Positions 46,941 to 59,800 of a stretch of 64,000 bases of DNA are shown here, piece by piece. The notes under the pieces were generated by a model. The model was not told where the DNA came from and did no database searches. It saw nothing but the letters and a program-made list of their open reading frames with translations. Both the position numbers and the translations under genes were made by a program. Each line of letters opens with the position of its first letter. The first letter of the stretch is position 1. The stretch is taken from assembly GCA_012934845.2 (NCBI GenBank), contig WNNJ02000551.1:1-64000 (forward strand), given 5' to 3'. The DNA comes from Pomphorhynchus laevis (lineage: Eukaryota; Acanthocephala; Palaeacanthocephala; Echinorhynchida; Pomphorhynchidae).

Positions 46941-47720
46941 ATTTAGTTAATATTAAATTAATTTTATTTATATTTTATTCAACAAATAATATTAGTAGTA
47001 AATATTATAAAATTTACACATTATCAAATATGATGGTTATTAATATAATATAATGATATGTGTAGTAATAATAAAAGTTTCATGTAAATTTTTGCTGGAA
47101 TATCTCACTAGATATTGTGAACTGTACGATGTGTCTGCGATATAGTTACCTAATTTAAAATCTTTAGTCATAGTTTCTCAATATTTTTTGATTAATTTTC
47201 ATATTAATCTCATTTAGAATTGACAACTTTGACATTTAATCATATCAGCTAACTGAGTCTACCTATTTTGTACAATATATAAATAATATATATAAATCAA
47301 ATAAATAATTAATAATTACATAAGATTTTGTACAATTTATATACATATAACGATAAAATTTATTATTTAAATTTAATAAATTACGATGTAATATAAGGTC
47401 ATAATTTATGAACTTCTATGTTATCATGTTTCGGCCTCTATATGCTTTGTATATTCTAATACAAAACATTTGTTTATTATCTATACATAAAAATATTTCG
47501 CTTAAAAATTTAAATTTATTTTTAAATTTTTGTTAATTTGTATACAGTAAAAAGACTTATTTATTTAATTATTATTTTATATATCGGAGAAAGAAATAAT
47601 TATTTCAAATACTTTTAAAAAATATATCTTTAATATCGCAGAAAGTCATTTTTATCATTAAAAATTGACAACACTTCACTAAGCAATTTTGAATTGAAGT
47701 TTATGTTCCCTATTTCTTAG
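46941..47720 (+). promoter_or_regulatory. Upstream region of the Notch gene
   Basis: AT-rich DNA immediately 5' of the first coding exon. No single TATA box stands out because the whole region is A/T. Directly before the ATG lies TTCCCTATTTCTTAG, a good 3' splice site, so a 5' leader exon or a trans-spliced leader is likely. If unspliced, a 5-codon upstream frame (ATG at 47703) ends at 47720. Confidence 0.4.
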
Positions 47721-47890
47721 ATGCATTACTTTTTCGTACTGCAACTAACGATCTCATCTGCAAGTCCTGCAATTGATTCAAAAAAGTTCCCCAAGGACAA
47801 CCAAGCATTAGTGAAATGTAAAGATGATGTTTGTCAAAACGGTGGTACTTGCATGTATGATTCCAGAAATCCGAACAATATATTTTGCAG
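47721..47890 (+). CDS. Notch: Notch exon 1: N-terminus and EGF 1 start
   Basis: MHYFFVLQLTISSASPA is a short, weak signal-peptide candidate. It is followed by CKDDVCQNGGTC of EGF 1. The ATG directly follows an AG acceptor, so more 5' sequence may exist. The donor GTACTA starts a 44-nt intron (47891-47934). The exon ends in phase 2. Confidence 0.75.
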
Positions 47891-50800
47891 GTACTATAGA
47901 ATACTATTAATTCTAATTTATAATCCTTTTAAAGCTGTTCGCCCGCATATGCTGGACAAAGATGTGAACACCGGAATCCTTGCTTTGATGACGTGTGTGC
48001 CAATAACGGTACTTGCATCCTAAATATAGATGATTTAACTGATTACAGTTGTCAATGTCCGGAAGGTACACTTCATTTTCGTGATTTTACTAAGATAAAT
48101 ATTTTAATTGATGTCAGTAGCTTTTAACTCTCCGACGGATTGCGCAACACACCTTGCGCAATTCGCCTTTGAACTTTAAAATGCACAGAACTGAATTTTA
48201 AATCACAAGCGTGGGTAGTTGTTGAGCAGATCGCAAATTGGATAATGCGAGTGTTGTATCGGTGCGTGTGAAGGGTGTGAAATCTAACGCCATGCTGCAG
48301 CAACAACTATTGGTTTCTGCTCAGCAGTGGGATTTGCGCAATAAGGTGTTAGATGATTTAAATGCGACTTTGAAATATAGCAAAGGTTACCTAACATCTA
48401 ACTATGAAATTGATAATTGATGTGAGTTTAATCTTTTTTGAGATTAGCTTCTGCTTTCAATTGTATGTTGCTATCATATTATCATCGAATGGAACATCAT
48501 CGTATGTCATAGAAGACATTTAAATAGAGCAGAAAGTTATTGAAAAGATATTGAAAATATAAAGAAAATACGACTTAAATTAAATTTTATATTTTAAAAG
48601 TATAAAATACAAAGATATTGTCGATTTTAAAGCTTTTAAAATTCCGAAATGTTCTAAAATAAAAACAGTCTCTGACATTTATCAAATATTTTACGATTAT
48701 TCCATTATTTCATTGCCGAATACAACCATCAATAATTTTCAGTTATGTAATATGATTCTCCGAATGCCATAACCGTGCATTCTTCCATTGCAAAATGGAA
48801 GAATGCACGGTTAAAATTTATTATCAGCCGTAAATAATAGATTTGAATCTGCCACAATAGACATTGACACAAATTAAAATCTGCCAATAATTGAAAAAAA
48901 GAAACCTACGATTTTTGTAGATATTTGGCTAATACATCGAGTTTTAGTGAAATGCTTTGCAAGATAACAATATTATACTTTTGTATTAAATGTATTAATA
49001 TAAATGTATTTAAATGTATGCAAATGTATTAAATAACATTAAATTTAAGTTGATATACTTGTGCAATTGAACTTTAAATGACTTTTTAATTCTACATTTC
49101 AGTATTGGTGGACATCATCAGCTACTGATCCAATACCTACGTTAAACTTGCTGGTCTTTTTAATGTTGGCTGACGATCACTCTACTCGTCCGCTTTTATT
49201 GGCAATTACATTTAATGAAAGACTTTTGTCTTACATTTTGCAAATTTGATTGAAATCATTTCTGATTTCAAATTAAAATGTGATTTTCCCAATGCCAAAT
49301 ATAACCGTGCATTCTTCCAGTGCAAAATACATTCAAATTTATTATCAACCTAAATAACATAATACATTTCAATAACAGATTGCATTACAATCAGATCATT
49401 TCTGATTTCAAATTAAATCAGCGTTGGTAATGGAATGTTCTACCTTTTATTTAAAAAATACATTTTTTGCAATAACTTAAAATTACTTTCAGTTACTGTC
49501 GATAGGTTCATAACTTTTTTGATTTAAATAATAATGAATAAATTTTTTTAATTATTTTATAAAATATTTAAGGATATGGTGGAAGTAATTGTGATGAACC
49601 TGTTGATTTTGAATGCACTGATGAAGTCTGTAATGGAGCACGCTGTCAATACGATGGAAATTCATTTTTCTGTGATTGTCCTTACAACAAAATAGGAAAA
49701 TACTGTGAACAATTTGATTATTGTGTGGATCAACCTTGTAAACATGGCGGTACCTGTGTTATTAATGGGTCAACGTATAGCTGCCTCTGTGAAAAAGGAT
49801 GGACAGGTCGTAATTGCACAGAAGATATAGACGAGTGTAAATTGTCTTATCCATGTGGACAAGGACAATGTCTGAATCTAAACGGTTCTTATCAGTGTAC
49901 ATGTGAAAGAGGCAGAGATCCAGCCAAACACTGTCGAGATTTGCTTGACGAATGTGACCAACTCAAATGTGAAAACGATGGATACTGTATATTTGATGTA
50001 AAAACTGAAAAGTCAAAATGCGAATGCATGCCAGGTAAATGAAATTTTTAACTACTAAAGCTTATCTTTTGTTGCAACGATACTACAAACATTTTAACTT
50101 TACTTAAAGTTAATCTAATCATACAGTTTGAATAGGCTTGTCGCAAATCAACAGTTTAATGTTGTTTTTTTATTTGTTTGTTTCTATTTATACATTTTTA
50201 AATGCTTGATTGCAAACAGTACAAGATTGTCAGATGTGATTTATCTTCAGGAAAATAAATATACTGATAATTGTTCCGAAGATTTAGCTGTTTTGACAGT
50301 TATATATAATGGTGGTGCACGAATGTGCTGAGTAAATAAAAAATAAATAAAGATTTTCTTAATTAATAACAACAGATAGCTTATTTAAAAGAGAAAACAT
50401 GCTAAAAAAGTAATGTTAATGATCTTCCCAAGTAAATATTTCTTTCGTCTTCAGATATGTTATGGCCTCAGGTCCAACGGGATCTGAGCCCCCCAGCCAA
50501 TTCAACACGCCGCTCTACTACTGAGTCACCCGGGGACTGTCAACCCCCGAAGAATCCAATCGAGGCGGACAATGCTCGGTAATCTCGAAATGAGGAGCTT
50601 AAGAAACCTTAGTCTTTGTTCTGGGGGACGTCCTCTTGAAAAGAAGACTTATCCCGAGATAGCCCAAGTACCCCAGAGGCGCACTTGGGTTTTCTCTTTC
50701 AATGACAGTTGTTGGGCCCGTTTCAAGAGCAATCTAGCTCTCTTCAGGATACGTTTTAGTCTATCCAGTCAGCTTTCGCTGACCAGTTCACCGTAATGGT

Positions 50801-53800
50801 GTACCACAGGTATTTTACTAGACTTGTGAAGATAAGGAGGGGTTGATTAGTCAGGATAGAAGATAGAGCTGAGAGTGCTAATCTCTTGAGTTTTTTCTTT
50901 GTCGCTGGGGCGCCATGAAAGACAACCACCTGCGATTTGGAGGAGTTTAAAACAAGGTTGGAAAAGGGCAGCTGATCTTTTAATCTTGTAAAGAAACGGC
51001 TGATGTCAGAGACTACATCTTTGCACCTGCGTCCAGAGAACAGGACTGTGGTATCATCAGCGTATACCGCAAGATATTGATCGCGTTTGAATTTTTTGTA
51101 GAGTTCAATGGAGGCAGCAAGATACAAAATTGGAGAAAGTGACGAACCTTAAGGCACACCTGTAATAGGGTAGAACTGACGTGCATCAGGGTCGTCTTTA
51201 TAAAAGAATCGCTTGTGTACAGCAATATTTCCACCCTGTAAACAATTCTCGCAGGCAACCCGAAGGACCTGAGAGAAGTGATAACAAAAGGAATGGAAAT
51301 GCGGTCAAATGCAGCAGAGAAGTCAAGGAAAACAGCCACAGCAAGCTGATGACTGTTATCTTGAATATACTGCTCCATTTCACCCTTTGCTAAATGTACC
51401 GAGCGATCTTTTAGGTATATGTGAAAACCTGGTGTGATTAAATTTCGCCTACTTAGATGATCGCGGATTTTACGCGCAAGCGTTTTTTCGTAAATGGAGA
51501 TGAGGGAGTTTTGAATCGAAATGGGTTGCAGATCTTTAGGACATGAAATCGACTTCTTTTTTGATATAAAAACACTACGGCTGATGTTTATTCCAGCAAT
51601 GTCGGACGGGGAGGCTAATAGCATTGTTATGGCGACCTCCTTTCTCTGACTGTCTGTCAAAAGCTGACAAACACGAGTTGAGAGTGGCGTATGGATTCTG
51701 GAGGTGCCCAAAGTGGTCCCCAGGAGTTAAGGATATCTGTAACAGATAAGTATCTACTCCTGAAGTCACACCAAGGCATAATTGGCTGGAAAGATTGAGT
51801 GACTCCATAATATGTAAGGAAAGTGACTCCTCTAAAAATGTGTCAAGGCCTATGCTACCAATCCAAACCAAGGCTCTACCCTTCCAACAAACAAAATTCT
51901 CCTTCTTGAATATCTTCCAGAAGGAAGACTAAGAAGGGTTAAGGCGAGAAGTGCTTGCCTTATCCCTACTCAGCTGGAGCCTTTATCTTGTGCTCCAGTA
52001 TTCATTCGATAGGGCTTGTCTGGCGGAAACAGAGAGATTAGGAAGGTGTAGCATTTTAGCTAGAACCTTGAGTTTTGTTGGAGTGGGATTGTATATGCGA
52101 CCTTTATAGGTAGTCGAAAGCAACGCGGTAGCTTGCGAAGAAAGGTAGGCATTAAATTCAGTCAAACTCTCATTTACAATTCGGGGGAAGAGTTGGATTG
52201 CTGCTTTAAAGAAGGCTACCCTGATGGGATCAAAGTGGAACCTTCTCCTAAGCAACGTATCTTCTTCTAACCGCCAACGAATTAGGTCATGAGATGTGGT
52301 CTGTTGTTGGCGCGACTGCTCAGTACAGATGGGTTTCAACAACCACTTCTTATGTAGCAGTAATATGTCGAGGATCGAATTAGTTGTTGTGCAATGAAAG
52401 GTGGGGATGGTGGTTAGTGAATAAGATAGTCGTTCCTGGTTCTGCGGTTTGCTGTATAAATTCAATGACCAGTTCTGTCGTTGAAGTCACCAAGTAATAT
52501 GTCATAGCCACTCCTAATATACGATCCAGGAGGTCACGGTTCTTGTGAATTTCTCCTGGCCGTAAATAAATATTGGCTATGCTGATGCGTTTACCGTTCT
52601 TACGAAGTGATATAGCTAAACAAGATAGGGCTGGACAACAATAGTTAAGAAGGAGGGAAGATATTAAGGAGCATTTAACAAAGCTTAAAAGACTTTGAGA
52701 TGAAGAGGAGTGAGGAGGGTTATATACGGAGTAAAGTGGGTGGATATATGCTTGGGAAAAATCGAATAATATCTTGGGGGATACGGATAGACCGCGTCCC
52801 CTGAGGACTATAACATCTGCATCTCTACCAGATAAAAGTCTAAGGGCAGAAGCACCTCCCGAATTCCACTGAAGGATATTCAGTGAAACATGCCCTTGAT
52901 TGATTTGCATTGTGTTAGTTTAGCTGGAAAAGGATTGCCTCACCCTAGACAAAGCTAGAGGTGGGAGGTGTGCCCCCTCCACCACTATCGCCAACCAGAG
53001 TAAGTACTTGCACCCGAGCATTATCGTCATTTCCCTTTGAGGCGCTTTTAATTTTAACTTCACATTTTGCCGATCATTAAGGGGGGAACGGCATGGGCCG
53101 ATGCCCCCCCCATCTTTTTCGAAGCTGGAATTTCTGACGAAGGAGGAATCACCGAGTTTGCTGTCACTGTCGGCGATGTTAGTATAGCAGATAGTAAAGA
53201 TTTCACCATGTCCTCTTTTTGTTTTCTGGACACTGCCGATCTAAGGTCCATAGCATGAAGTAGTTCTTGGTCAGACATACCTCTACAGGCATTCAGGAAA
53301 GCCGATGTCGCGGCAACAGAATAATACCCGGGTTTCCTCGCAGCAGAAGTTTGAAACAAACTAATGTACTTCTTGAAGAAGGCACATCTACTCCAGGCTG
53401 GGTGGCTCTCTCCACAGTTAGAGCAGGATGCGGGGCGTACATTGGCTGCCGCTCTCTGCAGCCGGGCAAGAAGAGGAGCTACAAACCCTACATGTAGTCG
53501 GTAGGGAGCAGCTGGAAACTCATTGCCGCCACTTATGCCACCGACTACAGTGAGGATAAGTGTACTCCTCACTGCCGACAATTTTGAATTTTAGGTTAAA
53601 GCTCATAAAGGGATTACATGTCGTAATCCTTTTACTGTACCGTACTATACTGTACCGTACTATGCTGTACCGTACTATACTGGACCGTAAATAACGGTCC
53701 AATATTTCTAATGAAATGCGGCATTTATAGAAAATTGTTTTGCTTAATAGACTGAACAACACTTCTTATTCTTCTGATAAATGTTGTCGGGTACTCATCA

Positions 53801-56800
53801 TTTGATGCAGAAATAGTAGTCTAGAAGTGACACGGTTACTGAAAGTCGTGAATCAGTCCAATCTATCAAGCAACACGATTATCTATAATTGCTGCATTTT
53901 ATCAGAAATCCTGTATCGTTGTTTACTCAGTACATCCGTGCATCAGTTAACATCAGTTATTTATAAAAATGTTCGCTTAATCGTTTAAGTTTATTTATAA
54001 TAATATTTTGAAAATAAAGATAAATAATTTTAAATAATAAATAATTATAACTAATTAAAATGTATATAAGAAATTGTATAATTTATACATAAAATATTTA
54101 TAAAAAGATATAATTTATGATTAAATAATTATAAATGATAATTTATAACAAATAAAATAATGAAATAATTATAAATAAAAAATAATTATATAAATATTTT
54201 GGTAAATTAAAAATAAATCATCGATATCAACTCGACTAAATTACAATAAAATACAACGAATGCGCATTTGTGCCTTACTTTATCCGATTGACAATGACTG
54301 CTGAGTGATTTGGAGCGTCTCTAAGTAAAATTAAACTGCTGCTTATCAAAGTACAGTTATTTAGCAGCAAATATGGATTATAATTCAATCGTTGCTAGCG
54401 TTGGTTCCTGTCCGTGGTTTCAATGGATTTTTCGCTCCAAGAATATATATAATAAAATAATATTAAACTATATATAGCTGCATATTATTATATTGTCGAT
54501 TCGAAAAATCGCTCTACTTTTTATCGCTTTAATAAAAGAGATATCTCTTAACGGTTATAAATCTGCAATTTTCTGTGAATGGAATATATCATTATAACAT
54601 CAGCGTTTTATTTAGACTTCATGCCCAGGAAGACTTGTATTCACTTAGATGAAGCATTTATTAACGGTTTTGGTGTAGAAACTAGTGTAGCTGATAATAA
54701 AAGTCTAGTTTATTAGCAGCAAATATGGATTAACAATCAACAGTAGTCAGCTTTGGCTTGTGAACCTAAGTTGGCTTAATGCTTATCTTCATAATATAAT
54801 ATTTATCTATTCCTGCTTCGGATAAGTCTGTTCATTTGAATGCATTCATTCTCATTAGTTAATGTGCTCTTATCATTTATTAAACAGAGGTCCACTGATA
54901 TGTTTAATGAACACCCTCGTCTTCATCTAACTAGATCAATAGCTGAGATTTGACCTAACGTTAGGTCTTCCGATTTTCTCGGAAATGAGGCTAGTCGCTT
55001 AACTACTAGAATAATTCATAATTACCACGAACTCGATAATACAGATACGTAAATCATATTAATATTTTGTTAGATAATTAATAAAACTTTCTTGATAAAC
55101 GGTTTTCTGTTTAGGATTTTCAGGAGACGTTTGTAATGTGCGTGCAACCGGTTGCACTAGTTGTGAAAACAATGGAACATGTGTATTTATTGATGGAGAA
55201 TTTAAGTGTGATTGCCATTCAAATTACACTGGATTACGTTGTGAAAAGACTAAAAGCGCTTGTGAGCTTGGACAACTAAAATGTCAGCATGGTGGTCAAT
55301 GTTACACCGATGAAAATGGCAGTGCTCGCTGTCATTGCCCTCTAAAATACACAGGCCGTATATGTGAACATCGAACCACTTTCTGTGATTTGCTTTTGTG
55401 TAAGAATGGTGCTACATGCGTAGAAGAGAAGAACGGAGGAGGCAAATGCATATGCAAAACAGGATATACAGGTAGATTACTAGTGATACTTTTTTATATG
55501 TTAATTATTTTGATTATATTTCAAGGTGAGAACTGTGAGCATACGAATCCATGTCACATGCTCAATCCCTGTGAAGGACCAAACAGTGAATGTGTTGACA
55601 CCGGTAATGGTGACTTTACGTGTAGATGTATGCTGGGATGGACCGGGTATTTATGCTCTGTCGACATAAATGAATGCGTGCTAAATGGAAGCAATCCGTG
55701 TGGTCACGGTTCATGTCTAAATTTGCCGGGCCATTTTGAATGTAACTGCCCAAAAGGATTAACAGGTGATCGATGTGAAATAGATATTGATGAATGTTTA
55801 AATGATGATCAACATAATCTATGCAAAAATGGAGGACAATGCCAAAATACATTCGGCGGATATGAATGTAACTGTTTGCAAGGTAAGTTTGATAAATCAT
55901 TTAGTGAGATGTAAAATTAGTTTTTATATATCAGTGAAAATAATGCTAACTATTTCTATATCGTATCAAGTTCCATAAGATAATATTATTTACATAATCT
56001 TATTGCCATAGAAAAAATATTAAAAATTTTAATTTTATATTTTTAAGGATTTACTGGAGATAATTGTCAATTACTTTCCATGCAAGAGTGCAGGTAAACC
56101 ATATCTTAATATGACATAATTTTAAATTGTATTTCAAAATTTAGCAATAGATTGTATTGTGAGCAACATCAATTAGACGGTAAATGTGATTTAAAGTGTA
56201 ATAACGAAGCATGCAAATTTGATGGCGGCGACTGTTCATTGCCAGCTTCAACAGATAATAAAGTTCGCCATCAACTTGTTTGTCTAGTAACGGTTGATAT
56301 TCCAATCAAGCGAGGACGCAAATTAAATGATCACAGTGCACGTACACAATTGCTGCAATATACTTCAAAGTTACTTAATACAGACGTATATTACCTTGAT
56401 AAAAATGATGCAACCGGAGATCAAATACCATCAAAGCCATGCAGTAGGGATAGTGACGGTGCTAATTATGACTGGTACGTATAATGTTTTTAATTCCATT
56501 TACCTTATAATTCATTACATTATAATACATCATATAATTCACTATTACTTGACGCGCTATAAAACAAACCAGACATTACATCAGCGGTATTTAAAGTAAC
56601 TAGTTTGTAATTCTAATTTGCTTCCTAATAATTGATGACTATATGATCACCATTTCCAAGACAAGTTAACACGACGATTACCTTAGTGACTGTAGCGTAT
56701 TTAATGTGAAATAAAAGTGATCCACATAAAATAATCATCGATAAGTATTCATCTTGCAACTAAGATAACCTCTTGTAGGAAGCTTGGCAAGTTTGGTCAG

Positions 56801-59800
56801 TCTTCACAGCAATAGGTGAGTGTTATATTTTATTAATTTAAAATAGTTGTTCATAGCACGCACGGTTCAATTAGCATGGTATTATTCGTAGATTATTATA
56901 AATTTAATATTAACCATTAATATGTGGTTCTACAATATGAACTCCGATATCGTGTAAAATACCCCTGATGTAAACAAAATCATAAAGCTTAAACCGTTAC
57001 TGGCATGATATATGTTTTATATAATAATTCAGTTAATTAATTTCGGCTTTGTTAACTATTATTTAACCAAAATTAATATTATATCATTACGAATATGAGT
57101 GTAGTTTATTAAAAATATTAATTTTATAGCAATTCGTCTTCAAATAAATATAATCATAAAATAATAATGTATAATTTATTAATTAAATTTATATTTAATC
57201 ATTTATTTATCTTTACAATTGCATATTATATAATATAATGATGTATTTATTATATTTAAAACTTTTAAAAATTAGAAAAAAAAATAAATATAATAAAATT
57301 TTAATAGTTTTATATAATAAGTATTTAATTATCAAGTATAATTTTGTATAAACATTTGATATAGCCATAATATTTTTAGTTTTAATTATTTATTATTACA
57401 AATAAAAAATATGATTAAAAAATTTAATTTTTATATTATTATTTACTTGTAGTATAAATCTTAATTGAATTATATACTTTCAATTTTCGGATTCCAATAA
57501 TAAAATTGAAATATATAAAGTCGTGATTTTAAAATTAAAGTTTTTTAACTATTTAAACTGCAGATAGAAAAAGTTAGGTAGTTTCTTTCTGAAGATTTTC
57601 TCTAACAGTATCATCCACTATAATAAAATAAATAAATTGAAAGAAACAATATTTCATCAAGAATAACAATTTCCAAGTTTCATATTTTCCTCGATGATAG
57701 CTTTCAATATTTATAAACCATCGAATTTAAAGAAAATATAAAGTTTACTTAGCGTTTAACTTTACTTCTACATTTTGTTTAATTAGCGTACAGACTACTT
57801 TATCAGTCACTTTCCCGAAGTGTAATCCATCAACGGTTTTGCCAGAAGAAATTTGTTTCAATTCGACTGACCAAATAACCAGATTTGTAAGCGTTCAGCT
57901 GAATAATACAGGCCATCGATATAAGACGATGATCAAAGAAAATAGCGATTATATTATTCGAAATGTTGAGGCATATGTACAAGAAAGACCAAATAATATA
58001 CAAAGTAGGCAACAATGGTTGTCAGATATGATGGACAATGGGGACAGTCAAATTGCTATAGTCATCATTATTATCATAATATCGCTATTAATAATTGTGG
58101 CTTTTGTTTGGTTTATAAATATCAGAGGTCGAAAGCTTATAAAAATAAACCCTGATACTGTGTTAAGACTAATTGACGAACATCACTATGGAATAAAGGA
58201 CGGTATTCAGAAATACTTGAACAAATTTCAAGAGTCTTCAAACAGAAAGCGAAAACTGTCATTTGATGGCAAAATCAGTGATAATAAGAAATTGTTATCA
58301 AAGAACTCATTAAATTCAAACAGTGAAAATAGCAGCGTCACCCAAGATCCCATTTTTTACGATATCCCGTTTAAGAAATATGCGAAGGTAAATATTTTTG
58401 CATAACGATTTTGTTTAAATTTCAACGTTAGAAAAAATAAATTACAAAAGAAAAATACTAAACTGCAGTTTAGTATTAATAACAGATTAAAGCAAAACTC
58501 ATGAACCGTATTTTAATTTAAATCTTTTCAACCCTATCAGATCTTCAGTTCGATTGTATGATATATCTTACTAAGTTTTTTCAAGTTTTTAGAGATTTAT
58601 ATAAACTCTTGAAAGCTGTGGTAAAAAGATAAGAGTTATTGGTGAAAATAAATCTGCTTTTAAAATTTAGAAGTCAAAATTTGATTGTAAAAATTTTAAT
58701 ATTTAATATTTTATTCTAGTAATAAAATTTAATATTTAATATTCATTCTAGTAAACGGTATATTTAAATATAATTTAGAATTTGATGATTTTAGAAAATA
58801 TAATGTACAAGTCAAAACAGTTAGGAAGAGCATATTATTTTCAAAATACAATTTTTGCTTAGATTCAAATCACGAAACTTGCTTGTTCGACAATAATGCA
58901 CACAATACATTGTTTTTTTTTGAATTAAAGATTTGTTAAGTTTAACTAAAATTGAATTATGAGATTTAAGACTTGACTATAAACATCGATGTCTCCTTAA
59001 ACGACAGCGTTATTTGTTTTGTTTGATTATCGCTTTTCAGCTACTTTTCACGCCTATTCGAGAAGCCGAATCAGACTTTATTATGACATTTTCGTTTGCT
59101 TTTATCACTTGTCTGCATCCTTAGATATTAGAAAGTTTTTAATTATCACTATTTACCGGCTCTTTTGATGTCACTGTAAGTTAAATTGCATTTAAATCAG
59201 TTATCGTTTACTTTGCTTGTAATCAAGTCTGTATACAAAAGTTATATTGTTATGCTTAAAAAAGTTTATTTAAAATTGACTCTGGAGTACAGTTTTTACT
59301 GAGTCCTTATGCCAAATATTTTCAAAGTTCTAATAAAAATCGATGAATTTTCCAAAGTTTAAATTAAAGTTACAATTTCAACTTAGGTTTACAAAGAGTC
59401 AAGCAACATTGCAATTTTTCGTCCCCAAGATGATCGTAATAAATCTAGAAATGATCAGCACTTCCAATCAGTGTCATCACCAAGTAATTTAATACATCTT
59501 CTTACTCGAGAGAATATAAGCCCAGAGCAACGCATCAAGGCCATTGAAGAACAGTTGATTTCTAAAGACTCAAAAATACCGACATATTCATCAGGCGAAA
59601 CAATTCTTCATTTGTCAATTCGCTTCAATCAAATTGATGTGCTTAAATACTTTATAGATAAATATCCTGAGATGCTGCAAGTTCGAGACTCATATGGCCG
59701 TACGGTTCTTCATTCGGCGTGCTTACGGTGTCCTGGAAACAACGAAATTTTATACATGCTTGCCAATAGAAATGACGTTGATGTTGATTCATTTGATAAT

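Larger units (their letters stand above)
50035..55114 (+). other. Notch intron 3, 5080 nt, hosting an antisense LINE
   Basis: The donor GTAAAT at 50035 and the acceptor TTCTGTTTAG at 55114 keep the EGF 6 reading frame. About 3 kb of it is the LINE-D element on the minus strand, plus a tRNA-like head, a 15-bp tandem repeat and AT-rich DNA. A ~50-bp word (TTAGCAGCAAATATGGATTA...) occurs twice, at ~54359 and ~54714. Confidence 0.85.

Noticed and set aside
50461-50541. A tRNA gene on the minus strand
   Set aside because: Box A and box B are readable, but no proper acceptor stem or anticodon arm forms. A SINE head or LINE end fits better.
56475-56480. GTACGT at 56475 as the main donor of Notch exon 7
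   Set aside because: It gives an in-frame TAG at the end of exon 8. The site 4 nt downstream keeps the NODP frame. Kept only as a possible alternative splice.
57782-57806. The acceptor TTTAATTAG before CGTACAG as the start of Notch exon 9
   Set aside because: It does not join in the right frame to the GTGAGT donor of exon 8. The acceptor at 57806 does, and the product aligns with NODP.
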